A DNA stretch of 64,000 nucleotides from Odobenus rosmarus divergens (taxonomy: Eukaryota; Chordata; Mammalia; Carnivora; Odobenidae), in contig NW_004450585.1 in assembly GCF_000321225.1 (NCBI RefSeq), forward strand, positions 799,657-863,656, given 5' to 3'. Every line of letters starts with the position of its first letter. Position 1 is the first letter of the stretch. A program made the translations under genes and the position numbers. The notes beneath the pieces were generated by a model that saw only the letters and a list, made by a program, of their open reading frames with translations, ran no database searches and was not told the origin of the DNA. Below, piece after piece: positions 11,856 to 23,301 of this stretch.

Positions 11856-13695
11856 CTGTTCCTTTAGGTCTTGGGAACACAGGTCATACTGTATCATACT
11901 GTCCTTGGTAACTTAGGGCGGGGTACTAGCGGAATTTGTGGGATCATGGGATCGGAAGTCTGAAACCCTGACCTTTAGGTAACATGTTCCAATATTATCA
12001 TACTACAACAGACAACGGAGGCTTCTCTTTAGCTTCTGTAAACTAATTGCCAGAGCCTTATTACGTTTCCAGTCACTCTGAGTTCGTGTCATTTTCGTTG
12101 ATTCTGCCTGTTCTTGACCCATTTACCTATCTGGCTGTCGGCAAATAACCACAATTCACCTTACCTGACTCCTAGAACAGTTGTGTCTGCTTCCACCACG
12201 CCAATGTTCTTTCTCTTTCTTTCTTTCTTTTCCCTACAGGTGGAGAAAATCCTGCCAGTTTAGTTTAGTATGGGATAATTTTGTGACATGTAATTTCTGC
12301 TTATGCAGTGGGGCGCTGGCTCGGGCCTGTAGCAGCTCATGAGAGCTCGTTTTTGTCAGAAATTTTGCAAGTCAGTCGTTAAATTGCTGACAGGCTTAAA
12401 TTGACTTTGATGGAGTATTTACACCAGAGAAATTGGCAAACACAGCAAGTCAGAGCACCCATTCCCTGGGAGGGCTGGCTGTTCAACCAGTGCATCCCTG
12501 CTCCCATTCTCATCTTCCTGTCTTTCCTAAGACCAGTAGGTGAGCTGAAACAAGGGCTAGAGTTCAGTACTTCTGCTGGGGAAAGCCGAGTGAGACAAAG
12601 ATAAATAACACTCTAACAAATCTATGTTAACCAAACTGTAGTCCGACACCATTGTTGTTTTCATTACTGGGACTAGGAGTGGTGACTAAGTTGGAGATGG
12701 GTAGGCATATTTATTTCTAGATCTTTCTAGAATTGCCTCACTGCTAATATGGACACTATTTCACAATACTTGAAATGTGACTATGTATGCTACCAGAAAG
12801 AAATACGCTCAGTACTCTGAATTCACCACATCTCCATGTGATGTCTGTGGGTTCTTGCTCTCTCCTCTTTCAGATGGCCCTGGGTGATGTTGGCTCTCCC
12901 AAACAGGATGTGCCATTAAAATTCAACAAAGTCAACATACACTTATCAAGGGCCTATTATGTCTAAGGTGCAGGACGATAGGAACCCAACTAAATTAACA
13001 ATATGAGGAATAGCCCCATGTCTTCCATTTTTTTTTCAAATTCAAAACAAATTCGTGTACATTTATTTCTCACACAAAGACGGCTGAATATGCTGGCCGT
13101 CCACTCACAGACTTTCGGTTAAATGGTTTTCTCTCCTTTCTCTTCTTCAGAATCTTTGCAACATACTAGCGAGGGAAGGTTCTATGCTCTCGGGCCAAAA
13201 GGGAGAGGATTAAACAGCCCTGGGCGGCAGCTGGTCAGTTACCAGACAGTTTTAATGTGGAGATGTTCCTAAAAAGAGAGTGGAAAATTTCCATTCTGTC
13301 CTCGGAGCTGGTCCATGCTTCCAGTGCAAGTGCAGCCTTCGTCTCTGCCAGACTCAAGTGAAAACCAGAATGCATGCCGAAAGCCGATACGGTAAAAAAT
13401 CAAGCAGGCAATGGGGCTCCTCCAGAACCTCAAGACACCGAGCAGCGAGTTTCAAAATCAATGCCAGGTCAAGTACTAAGTCACCCGACCTGGTTAGTAA
13501 ATTTGCCTTTCCTTGAAAACCTATTTGTGCATGGCTGGACCGTATTTTATTTCACGATGCTTCCTCTTCTGTCCTCCCATTTCAGTTCGAGTGATTAGAG
13601 TAGGTTACCTGAGCACTTTTTAAAAAAGAGATCAAGTGTGAAATTTCTTTCCTTGTCAGACATAGCGAGAACCCTCACTGCTGGCAATGCTGCAC
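11856..13695. other. Single-copy DNA, no gene
   Basis: Small (CTTT)n run at 12208-12232. A short block near 12930-12990 resembles an old 'tattatgt...ggtgc' interspersed repeat. No other feature seen. Confidence 0.45.
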
Positions 13696-13699
13696 CAGA

Positions 13700-13860
13700 A
13701 AGCATAGAGCTGGAATAGAAGAGAACTGGATTTCAGTTCTAGTTGCGTTATGGATGGGTCAGCCCCACAACATTGGGTAAATGACATAATCACCTAGAGC
13801 CTCCAGTTAACTCACTTGCAAATGAGATTAAAACCAGATGATCTGTGTATCTGACAGGCT
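13700..13860 (+). repeat. MIR SINE
   Basis: 'actggatttcagttctagtt', 'cattgggtaaatgacataat' and 'gcaaatgagattaaaacc' follow MIR order. Moderately to strongly diverged. Confidence 0.65.
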
Positions 13861-13989
13861 GGTAATTCTTTAATACAACCATTTGGGATCCCCTCTTCTC
13901 CCACCACCCACATTTTCTCCATATCACTCATTTATTTTTACTTCTCCCACATCTCTATTAATATTCTAAGTGAAGTGCTCGTTATAGCC

Positions 13990-14160
13990 ACGATTCTCAA
14001 AGAATGGTCTCTGGACAAGCAAGGCCAGCATCATTTAGGAACTTACTAGAAACGCCAAGTCTCAGGCCTGACTCGGTCTGCTGAATCAGTAACTCCTTAG
14101 GTGGAGTCCAGCAATTTGTGTTTTGACAAGCCTTCTAGGCAGTTCTAACAGACTGTGTTA
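13990..14160 (+). mobile_element. MER5A-type hAT-Charlie MITE
   Basis: Nearly full-length order: 'gattctcaaagaatggtct', 'gcatcatttaggaactta', 'tgctgaatcagtaactcc', 'ccagcaatttgtgttttgac' and 'aagccttctaggcag'. The right terminus is degraded. A non-autonomous DNA transposon from early mammalian evolution. Confidence 0.8.
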
Positions 14161-14347
14161 GTCAGATTGAGGGGTGAATATGAGGAACAGGATGATAAGT
14201 GTGGGGAGCAGCTATCTCCCAATTCTTTGGGCTATCAAGACCATAGTTTTCTCTAAACCCAAGCACTTTCATGCTGTAGACCAGTTTGGGAGAAGCAGAC
14301 CAGGTACCCGTTTGCAAAAGTGTAGTGTCTGATGTTATTAGTAGTAG

Positions 14348-14460
14348 TAAAAGTAGTAACGACTTGTGTACAGTCGTTACTACTTTTATATATATAAAAG
14401 TAGTAACGTGAGATATACATATATATATGTAGTAGTAACGTGAGTTTATATATATATCAG
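14348..14460. repeat. Palindromic AT-rich tandem cluster
   Basis: A perfect 17-bp stem (14348-14364 with 14372-14388, 7-nt loop) is followed by further direct copies of 'agtagtaacg' near 14399-14408 and 14431-14440, separated by (TA)n runs. It is cruciform-prone simple sequence built from one short unit in both orientations. Confidence 0.85.
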
Positions 14461-16529
14461 TGTTTTTTACCTCATTTTCTCATTTGAAGCTTGGAGCTGG
14501 CAGCTCGCGTGGTGAGGACAAGAGACGGGTGCTCTGCATGGGGGCTTAGCAGGTCAACAGCCTAGTTTCCATTTGAGGAGGAATGTGTTCCCTGCTGCAA
14601 GGCCACATTTCCTGGAGTGTGGTAAGGGCAAAACTCCACCAGGGCCGCACACAGATTCTGCTACTCTCTCAGATTTGGATCAACGATCTTTTCTGGGGAA
14701 TTGTGGATCTAGCAGACCAATAATCACTTATCTCCACCAATGACAGATACCGCCAGGGAAATAAGTTTCACATTGAAGTCTCCCAAGTCCATGACCAAAC
14801 AAGTTGCAAGAGTAGATGGAAAAACTCTTGTGTTTGCAGCTCATGGGCGAGAGGAGCCTGCTGATTGGGAATTACTTACACTGGAAGTCAGAAGGGGCTG
14901 TAGAATCGTGTGACATATGGCCCTTGGGCCTCTTACTCTTGTGATTGGCAGGTCACACTCACTGGTTTTTTGACTAAGGCCTGTCACAGTTGAAGAGACA
15001 GCTAGTGAAATGGTTTTCACTTCACTGAGGGCTAGACCACAGGTCACCCAGTGCTGCCATCCTAACGGTGAAATGCTGCCGTGTGTCTTGGTTAAGGACA
15101 ATGCTTGGAGTGGTTTCATTCGGCTATGTGTTGCTGCTGGATGAGAGGGTTGCCAAGTGGACCGATGGACAGAAGAGGAAATATTGTAACCTAACACATA
15201 TTTGCTAAAGCTGACAAGAAGAGGTATTATTTATTAACATGCTTATGCTCAAGTTAGAGTCACAGCTTAGTATATGAATGAAATGCGTGTGTCCAAAATA
15301 GCTTGTTTGGGACAGGAAGTAAGAAACAGGCAAAAAAAAAATCTCATTAATATCCCGATTAAGTAGGAAATTTATACGGCAGATCTAGAAGATCAAGAGT
15401 GCCTTTCAGGGGATATATTTGATGTGATTTCACAGAATCAGAAGTACATTTGGGGGCAAAAGTACATAGAATCAAAAGTACATCTGCAGACTTTCTCTGG
15501 CTTGAACACATCACACAAGAGCAGATATCAATTAATGCAAATATATATTTAACTGTCCTTAAAATGAAATCATACAGCATTCAGAAATGAATAAATGCAT
15601 ATCTTTGGAATTGTTCATGATGACATCTCTCAATTATTTTGTCCGTGTGTGTGTGTATGAAAGAGAGAGACAGAGACAGAGAGAGACAGAGACAGAGAGA
15701 GACAGAGAAAGAGAAGGCCTCATTCTCATCGGTGATGGTCTCCTACCGTCCAGGAGAAGGCCTGGTCTCTGTGTGCATTTTTCTTAAGTGACACCTCCCT
15801 TCCCTCTTTCCGTTTTTCTTTTCTTTCTTTATTAAAAAAAATTAATCTTAAATTGGTATTCAAATTCATTATGGGATGTGATTAGAAAAACAGAAAGTAA
15901 CATCTAATCTGATAATATTGGTGAAACATACCTTTAAAGGTATTTTAAAAATCTAAAACCACCTAGTATAAGTACCTAGCTTTAAAATCTTCATTTCATC
16001 CTATTTCAGAAGGCACGCTGATTCTAAGCATTGCCCTTGGTGCAGCGTTGAGATCAAGAGATACTGCACAATTCGCCCATTAGGAGGGAAGGTTCATGGG
16101 ATGGTCAAAGAGCAAATTGCCTTGAGAAAAGTGTATATTTCATCAAAGCACAATAATTCTACGGAAATGGGGATCTCTCCTTTGTCTTGCCTTGTCTGTT
16201 TTTTAAACATTTCAACTCTTACTTTTATTTTTCTGTCTTACAATTACTGATAGAAAAAAAAAATGAAGCTTTGACATCTGTATTTTAAACTGTCTGGGTG
16301 AGTTGATTGATTGTATACGTCATAGTTAAGGACCGAGCAGGGGCTAATGTCTGCCTGTTAAAAACTGAATAGTGAGTTAATTCAAGAGTGCTTTTTATTC
16401 TATGTAGTCAAAGTTAGTTATTACTTCAGTGAAAACAATTAATTAGAATTTTCATAAACAGCTTTATATTTAATTTTTACTGTGTTTAATAGAGGGATCT
16501 AGGCTCAGTGTTTTCTTATTGTGAGATTT
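14461..16529. other. Single-copy DNA with one purine microsatellite
   Basis: 15643-15712 is a short GT run followed by GAGACAGA-type purine tandem repeats. The rest is AT-rich, without recognisable genes. The open frame antisense to 14841-15197 has no protein character. Confidence 0.5.
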
Positions 16530-16905
16530 CTTTTCTTTTAACTGAAGTATAATTGACATAGTGAGACATTCTGTTAGACTGAAAGTAACAAATATCCTCC
16601 TTCATATCCTGACGTGGATGTAATTTTTTTTTTAAGATTTATTTATTATTTATTTTGAGAGAGTGAGAATGAGAGAGAGAGAGAGTACATGAGAGGGGGG
16701 AGGGTCAGAGGGAGAAGCAGACTCCCTGCTGAGCAGGAAGCCCGATGCGGGACTCGATCCCGGGACTCCAGGATCATGACCTGAGCCGAAGGCAGTCGCT
16801 TAACCAACTGAGCCACCCAGGCGCCCGTGGATGTAATTATCTAGTAGTTTTACATATGCAGGTTTGTCTGGCGATATCTGCGCACTCATAGGGTTTCTCA
16901 CCATC
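16530..16905. mobile_element. Old LINE-1 (L1M) 3'-UTR fragment, split by a SINE
   Basis: 'taactgaagtataattgaca' on the left and 'gtagttttacatatgcagg' on the right match the ancient mammalian L1 3' region ('attgagatataattgacata...'). A SINE lies between them. Confidence 0.5.
16626..16826 (-). mobile_element. SINEC, full length, young type
   Basis: Complete minus-strand copy: T-rich 5' side, GA-rich region, 'ctgagccacccaggcgccc' at the right edge. Flanked by a perfect 12-bp target-site duplication 'gtggatgtaatt' (16614-16625 and 16827-16838). Confidence 0.95.
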
Positions 16906-19056
16906 TGAAATCTGGCCCCGTCCCTTTAATCAAATGGGTGGTCTTTGTTCACAACGTCCTCTGCTTGCTGTCTGCCTACCTGGTCTATTTGTGGCTGTTT
17001 TCCCTGTTCGTTCTAAGCTACATTTTCCCAGGCATTTTGGTTTTGGCTGTGTGTATGTGAGGTCAAATGACAAAAAAGTTAAAAATCCTGCCATCAGGTA
17101 AGCAAATGCCCCAAACTGGTTAAATAAGTAAGTTTGTTGTTTTAATAAACCTGAATTCTATCGAAGTAGTTGTGCACATGGATACAGCCGGACTGCAGGA
17201 ATGGGAGGGAAGATGTGTCTGTACTTCTAAGAGATATATCTCACTTTGATCTTGAGTTCAAAAATCATTCAAGTTGTGGCTTGCTTTTTCCTTCAGCCAC
17301 AAAACCACTGGTGTTCCAAAAGTGGACAGAGTAGGGTAGGTAGAGAATTCCGTCATCTGCCTCTTTGGTTTTTATTAAATTACCAACAAGGCCATTTTGC
17401 CCATTTCTCCTGTAATGTTCACAGGGAAGATTGGATATTCACTCTGAAGGGTCTTAGAGAGTTGTGTAGACAACACTCTAGTTTTTTCACACTCTCAGGG
17501 CATCTTTATTTCCGAATTTCTAAGCAAACTGAGATAAGGTGAACAGCTTTGGTCCAGTGGGTAGCGTTAAATAAAAATTATTAGCAATTCCTGACTTGTA
17601 TTGACTTTGAATATTAAAAGCTCTGTAAGTCTTTACTTTCTGGTTATATTTAACCACTCTATCTTTTTTGGCGAATAGTGTGCTAGTCTTCCCAATTCTG
17701 ACCTAGTTCCTGAGATGGCTAATGATGTAACATTTTTCCCCTTGAAAGATCTTTTGGAAGAACAGTATATAAATATGTGTCTTAAAATATTTTTCTTACT
17801 ACAGAGTTAAAGTTTATTGTAGAAAACATAGATTAGCCAAAAGAAAACGATAAAAATCACCTTTAATTTCACCTTCTACAGATAAGTACTCTTAATATTT
17901 TGAGGGATTTACTGCTAGACATTTTACCCTATGCATATAAAAAAAACCGAATGTGATTTCCTTATCAGGGCTTAAGGGGTTAAAAGGGAAAGAGGATTAT
18001 TTCACTTCTTGCTTACATTTTCAGCTCCCTCAAGGTCCCCTCTTTAACAGACTGTCTCTGGAGTGATTCAGGATGCTGAAGCTGTTGATCACTGAATAAA
18101 TCTTCCCTGACTCTGAAAATGTTACAGTATTATGCAGTACACACAACGCGGGTTGCAGCTGAGCTGCTCTGTGGCCAGAGATGATCTCTGGGTAAAGAAA
18201 CTGCCTGGAATTACCCAGGGGAGTTTGCATTTCAGTAGCGAAAGAGTGAGCGAAGAAATGGAATTGAGTGACTTGCTCAACATTTTGGCCATATAAACAC
18301 TAAGCACGGGCTGGGGGAGCCTAAGATAAAAAGAAACCTCAGTATCTTTTGATTTGAGGAAGAAGACACCCTATAAATGTCACTCATTAGAGAGCTCCAG
18401 AAATGGGCCATTTCAAATACATCACCCAACGGCCTGCAGGATGGAATGTCCTGGAAGCCCCATTTCTCTTGGAGCCACTCTGAACAAGGAAGCTGTGAGG
18501 CATGAGGTAACGTCTGCTTCAGAGAGTTGCAGAGTTTCAGATGTTGGCCTGTCCTCTGTGTTGATATTGGGATGTGGGAGATGGGGGAGGAATACTTCAA
18601 AATAGATTCTCCTAGAGATCTGTTCCCTTAGCACTTGGACAGTTAGAAATCAGTTTTGTGCTTGGTTTTAAAGGAATATTTTTGTGCACTTCTGACCATC
18701 AGAATTGTTTTGAAACACAGCCCTCCATACTGTGAGCTACTCATCTTATTTAATGTTGTATTTCTTGTGCTGAGGCAAGCACTTGAAACGTATTAGATGT
18801 CCAATGAAGATTTAGTGAATGAAATGAACGAATGTGAATAATAAACAGTGACTTAGGATTAGCTGCAATGTATGAAGGGCTTCTGTATACCATTTCTACT
18901 TCATTGTAGCAGCAAATGTAAACCCTTAAGATATGGGAAGTCTGGTATAATCCACAGAGTTTGCAAACTATCAGCCTCAATTTAGTACAGAGATGTGTCT
19001 TGCAGGGGTGCAAGGCAGGGAAGGGGTGGCAGAAACGGCTAAGAGTATTAAAATAT
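16906..19056. other. Single-copy DNA, no gene
   Basis: Open frames of 60-110 codons on both strands at 18.0-18.6 kb overlap each other and show no domains. 18720-18840 resembles an L2 3' end. Nothing else seen. Confidence 0.45.
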
Positions 19057-19066
19057 ATTCTCAGAG

Positions 19067-19299
19067 GCGCCTGGGTGCCTCAGTCAGTTGAGTGTCCAAC
19101 TCTTGATTTTGGCTAGGGTCGTGATCTCCGTGTCATGGGACCGAGGTCCGCAACGGGCTCTGGGCTGGGTGTGTAGCCTGCTTAGGATTCTCTCTCTCCC
19201 TCTCCCTCTGCTCTGCCCACTTCACCCCCATCCCCCCCGCCTTGTGCATGTGCACACTCTCTGTCTCAAAATAAATAAAAATAAAGTAGCTTAAAAAAC
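19067..19299 (+). mobile_element. SINEC, older subfamily
   Basis: Head 'gcgcctgggtgcctcagtca', then 'ctcttgattttggctagg', a CT-rich region and a 'ctcaaaataaataaa' tail. Target-site duplication 'attctcagag' at 19057-19066 and 19300-19309. The long pyrimidine region and 'caactcttgatttt' variant mark an older subfamily than the copies at 16.6 and 56.5 kb. Confidence 0.93.
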
Positions 19300-19309
19300 A
19301 TTCTCAGAG

Positions 19310-20750
19310 TAAATGCCTTTGGAACATTTGTTTCCTTATACACACTTACTTCTGTTGAAAGACATTGTCCGGTACACAAGTTCACTTGTCTTGCTTGTGA
19401 AGGTGCTTGAACTTGAGACCCTTGGTGTGATGCAAAGCTTCCCTATATAACAAATGTATTGAATCTGACTCTCCTGGGGGAAGGAGGTCAGGAATTTATA
19501 ATTTCAAAGAGCTCTCCAGATGATTTGGATATAGGTGGTCTGCACAGGCATTTGGGAGACAGTGGTGTAGAGGAAGAGGTAATGCGACTTTTCCATTTTT
19601 CTACAATTTATGTGAACCATTTAGTCTTAATGTCCAATTACTATGCAAGGCCATAACAATTACCACGTGTATGTTGTTAAATGTGTGCCTGATTAACTTT
19701 ATTACAGGTTTATCTGAAATAGCAGTAACTATTGGGGTCTCAGTCTTCAGAGATTTTATGAGCAAAATATAAGATACATTAATGGGAGCACAATTTAGGG
19801 CCAAACTTCAGCATTATGACCTTACTAAGTTGTTACATGTACTGTCTATCTGTGTGGAAAGTTGAGCTGTAAATAGCTTGTCAGCATTTTTTTAAAAGTC
19901 ATTTTTTGACCTGGTAGAATATTGTTATCTCTTTCATGATACTTGGATTTTCATTTCCTTTGGGATAAATTTGGGGGAAAGGGAAAAGGTCATCTGAACG
20001 TACGCAGCACAAGCAAACTTCTGCTGTCCTCTTGGCAGTCGTGGTTTTTCTAGGATATTGACCTAATCTCAGGACACACCCTGGTGCCTCTCGGCCAGCC
20101 TGATGATTATTGGGTCTGGCGAGAAAGCTTGAACCGGAATCCACGTTGAATGCAATGATCCATTCCAAGGAAAGAATTTTGTTCAGGGCAGACTCTACAA
20201 ATGATCAATGCGCTCCTCATTCTACCACAGACCTTTGCCACACCAGAAATTGCCGGGTGCCCCTTGTATATAGCACACACAACACCGGTATGAACCTTTC
20301 TGACAGTGGTCTTGAAGTCAAATTTTCACAAGTCACCACCCTCTTGTTTCATTCCAGTAAAAAAAAGACAGAGAGAAAAAGGCAAGCGGAAAGGTTAGCA
20401 TAGATAAAATGAGTATACTCCGAAGCAAAGTTTTGGAGCAGGTTCATTATTTTAAGCAACTACTGAGATTGGCGGTGGAGGGACAGGAAAAGTGCCGTCC
20501 CAAGTGCCACAGGGGATGGAACAATGGCTTGGACCTCACCTTCAGGAGTCCACAATTTGTCAGGCTTCCCCTGGGTCCACTTTCCCTCCAGTAATCAGCA
20601 GGAATCTCTTCCTGAATCACTCAGCGACTCACTGATGCCAAGCCCTGCTAGGTTTAACGGAGAATCAGAGCTCTGACAAAAAGGAATATGTCCTAGTCTT
20701 GCTTCCCTTACACCTTGAGTAACCTCAGGGAGGTGGTAATGCTGAGCAAA
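19310..20750. other. Single-copy DNA, no gene
   Basis: No repeat family or coding signature recognised. Open frames here are under 100 codons. Confidence 0.45.
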
Positions 20751-20754
20751 GTGC

Positions 20755-20945
20755 TGGGGCGCACCTGACTTCACACTCCAGCCTTAACACTAACTGGTAT
20801 CACCCTGGGCATGTTATTGCTGCCTCTTTGGTTTCTATAGGTGATAAACCAGGATGATGGTATATCCACTTCACGGTTTTGCTTTGAGGATTAAGGGAGC
20901 TGTGTGTGAACAGTGCCGGTGGCATGGCTAGGTATCACTAGTGGT
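20755..20945 (+). repeat. MIR SINE
   Basis: 'ctaactggtatcaccctggg', 'ggtgataaaccaggatgatg', 'gaggattaagggagctg' and 'gtgaacagtgccggtggca' follow the MIR consensus order through most of its length. Confidence 0.75.
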
Positions 20946-21469
20946 GTTTTTGGCCCCTTGGCTAGGTGGAGCTCGCTCATGGTTGTCCTGACGCCGGAGA
21001 GGAAGTTCCAGATCTTGTGCCTGTGCAGAGGGACCAACTCTCCTTTCCACGGAGGGGGTTCTCTGCAAATCAACCCTCTCCTCTCCCAGGGGTAACTGGA
21101 CAGTCCTCCGTAAGCAGGACCACGAATTTGGATCTGGGACTCCAACTTACCAGAAACACACTACTGGCCTTCCATAGTTCTGTGCCCCACTAAGGGGTAC
21201 TACGGAGGCATGGCGCAAAAGGGAGGTCAGAAGGTGCTGCTTTTTGGGGCCTGCCCAGGGAGAAGGAGAGTCATGAGTGCCAGAAATCAGAAAACGCTAG
21301 GGGTCAAGGTTAGGAGGTGATTTTGGTTCTTTTAAGATCCTGTAGTTGTTTATAGCAATGACTTGGGGGAAAAGCAGATTAGTCAGAGATATTTTACTGC
21401 AGTGGGGCTGTCTTTTGAAGGCCTGCTTTTTCTTCCCTTCCCCCCACTTCCCTCCTCCACATTCTGCCC
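20946..21469. other. Single-copy DNA, no gene
   Basis: Moderately GC-rich. Overlapping short open frames on both strands are mutual shadows with no recognisable product. Confidence 0.4.
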
Positions 21470-21785
21470 CTCCCTTAATGGTTTAACCCAGTTTCTTTCA
21501 AACATCAGCTTCCATGAAGGGTGTCTCCTGATGCCACCTGGCCATATTTGGTCTTGCTCTTTGGCTAATCCCAACACACTTTGCCCTACCATTGATTCGG
21601 TGTGATTCTTTACATTTTCTGTTAACTATTTCACACATTTATTTCTTTTCTCCTCTAAGAGATTGGAAGCTTCTGGAGGGCAGGCAAACGCTTCTTTGTC
21701 ATTCTTTCTGAGCCTAGTCTGGGGCCCTGGGCATGCTGGAAAGTGTGACAATAAATGCCGGTTGAATCAACAAGTGCTCATGTTT
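21470..21785 (+). repeat. LINE-2 3' portion
   Basis: The right half has the classic L2 tail: 'ggaagcttctggagggcagg', then 'ggccctgggcatgctgg' and 'caataaatgccggttgaat'. The left half fits the end of the L2 reverse-transcriptase region, in the same orientation. Confidence 0.7.
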
Positions 21786-21831
21786 CTAAAAGGCCGTTTG
21801 GTGTAGTCAGTGAATTCTTATAAGAAGGGCT

Positions 21832-22050
21832 TGGAGTGCCTGGGTGGCTCAGTCTGTTGGGCGTCTGACTCTTGATTTCGGCTCAGGTCATGATCTCAGG
21901 GTTGTGAGATCGAGCCCTGTGTTGGGCTCTGTGCTGGGCATGGAGCCTGCTGAAGATTCTCTCTCTCCCTCTCCTGCTGCCCCTCTCCCACCACTCATGC
22001 TCTCTCTTTCTCTCGCAAAAGAAATGTTTAGAAAAACACTAAAAAAATTT
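21832..22050 (+). mobile_element. SINEC, older subfamily
   Basis: 'gcctgggtggctcagtctgt', 'ctcttgatttcggctcagg', 'gatctcagggttgtgagatc', then a CT-rich region and degraded A-rich tail. No clean target-site duplication is visible, consistent with age. Confidence 0.9.
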
Positions 22051-22164
22051 AAAGTCTTAAAAAGTCTAGAATCCATTATTGGGAAGGGGTGTTTATGAAC
22101 TCTCCCGGTTGCCTTAATTTAATGCAGAATATTCCATGCTGTTGGATCTTCCCTCACTAAGGCC

Positions 22165-22345
22165 TGGAAGGACGGTGAGCACCCCAAACCAGAAGTCATA
22201 CCTGCTTTTGCTTCTAAGAAACGATGTAACTTCTTAGACAATTCACTTGAGCACTCGCTGCCTTTGTTTCCTCACCTATGAAATGAAGGGTGTTAGAATA
22301 GATAAACTCAAAGTTTCTGGTATTGTCTGAGATTTTATTATCTTT
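22165..22345 (+). repeat. MIR SINE
   Basis: 'acaattcacttgagcactc', 'tttcctcacctatgaaatga' and 'gtgttagaatagataaactc' match the central and 3' MIR core. Confidence 0.7.
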
Positions 22346-23079
22346 CAGTGTTGAAAGGTTTCTGGTTTAATCATGACTGCTTATTAGGTAGTCCTTTAGC
22401 TGTCTGGAAAGATGTAGAAGTTGAATGATTCATCCTGTTCAAAAATTATATTTCCAATGAACAATTTTATTGTTGCTTTTTTTGGATAAAATTACAAAAA
22501 TATGATCTGCTAAGTTGAGTGCTTGGGTCAATGAAGGCTTTACCCAGGTAGAGGATTCAAAAAGGTAGTTTTTAAAAATCAAGGATACCTTTCTAGTAAT
22601 TTTTATGAAAATTATTTTACAGCATTTTTACAGTTTATACTTTAAAATTTTGTCTTAAATTTAAAAAACTTAGTTCTATAAAGCTGTAAAAGGTAGAGAG
22701 ATTAAAAAAAGAGTCTAATATGTGGAACAAATATATTTTTTCTGGTAAAATCATAGACAGTATTATGAATGTTCTGCCTGATTAACTTCTGATTACAACA
22801 TTCTAATTGGAAAAGTCCTTCAGGTAAAATAGGACAAGTTGTAGTATAATAGGCTGAGAAGTATGGCTTCATGGACACAGTCAGGCATCAAGTATTTAAG
22901 CATGCTCCTGGGGTGTTGAGTTCTGGGCTGGAGACTTAGAGGGAGACAATGAAAATTTGGTAGATTCTATCCTCGGAACATAGGACTTGTTTTTTCTATA
23001 TAGTATTATAATGTCTATAGGTATATTTACTTACTTCTATCTCTATCATCTGAGTAAATAAACCCATCCAACCAAACTC
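22346..23079. other. AT-rich single-copy DNA
   Basis: Low GC with many A/T runs. No gene or recognisable repeat. Confidence 0.45.
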
Positions 23080-23301
23080 TTTTTATTTTATTTTTTATTT
23101 TTATTTTTTAGAGAGAGAGAGTGCATTCAGAGGGGGAAGGTGGATGGGGAAGGGACACAGGGAGAGGGAGAGAGAGAATCTTAAGCAGGCTCTACGCCCA
23201 GCACGGAGCCCAACTTGGAGCTTGATCTCACAACCCTGAGATCATGACCTGAGCTGAAATCAAGAGCTGGATGCTTAACTGACTGAACCACCCAGGCGCC
23301 C
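23080..23301 (-). mobile_element. SINEC, older subfamily
   Basis: Minus-strand copy: (TTTTA)n tail side, GA-rich region, 'ggcgcc' head at the right. It carries the 'tctcacaaccctgagatca' variant shared with the copy at 21.8 kb. Target-site duplications are too diverged to define. Confidence 0.9.

Noticed and set aside
15587..15787. Frame encoding a charged Arg/Glu/Gln-rich repeat
   Set aside because: Product of the GAGACAGA microsatellite, not a gene.
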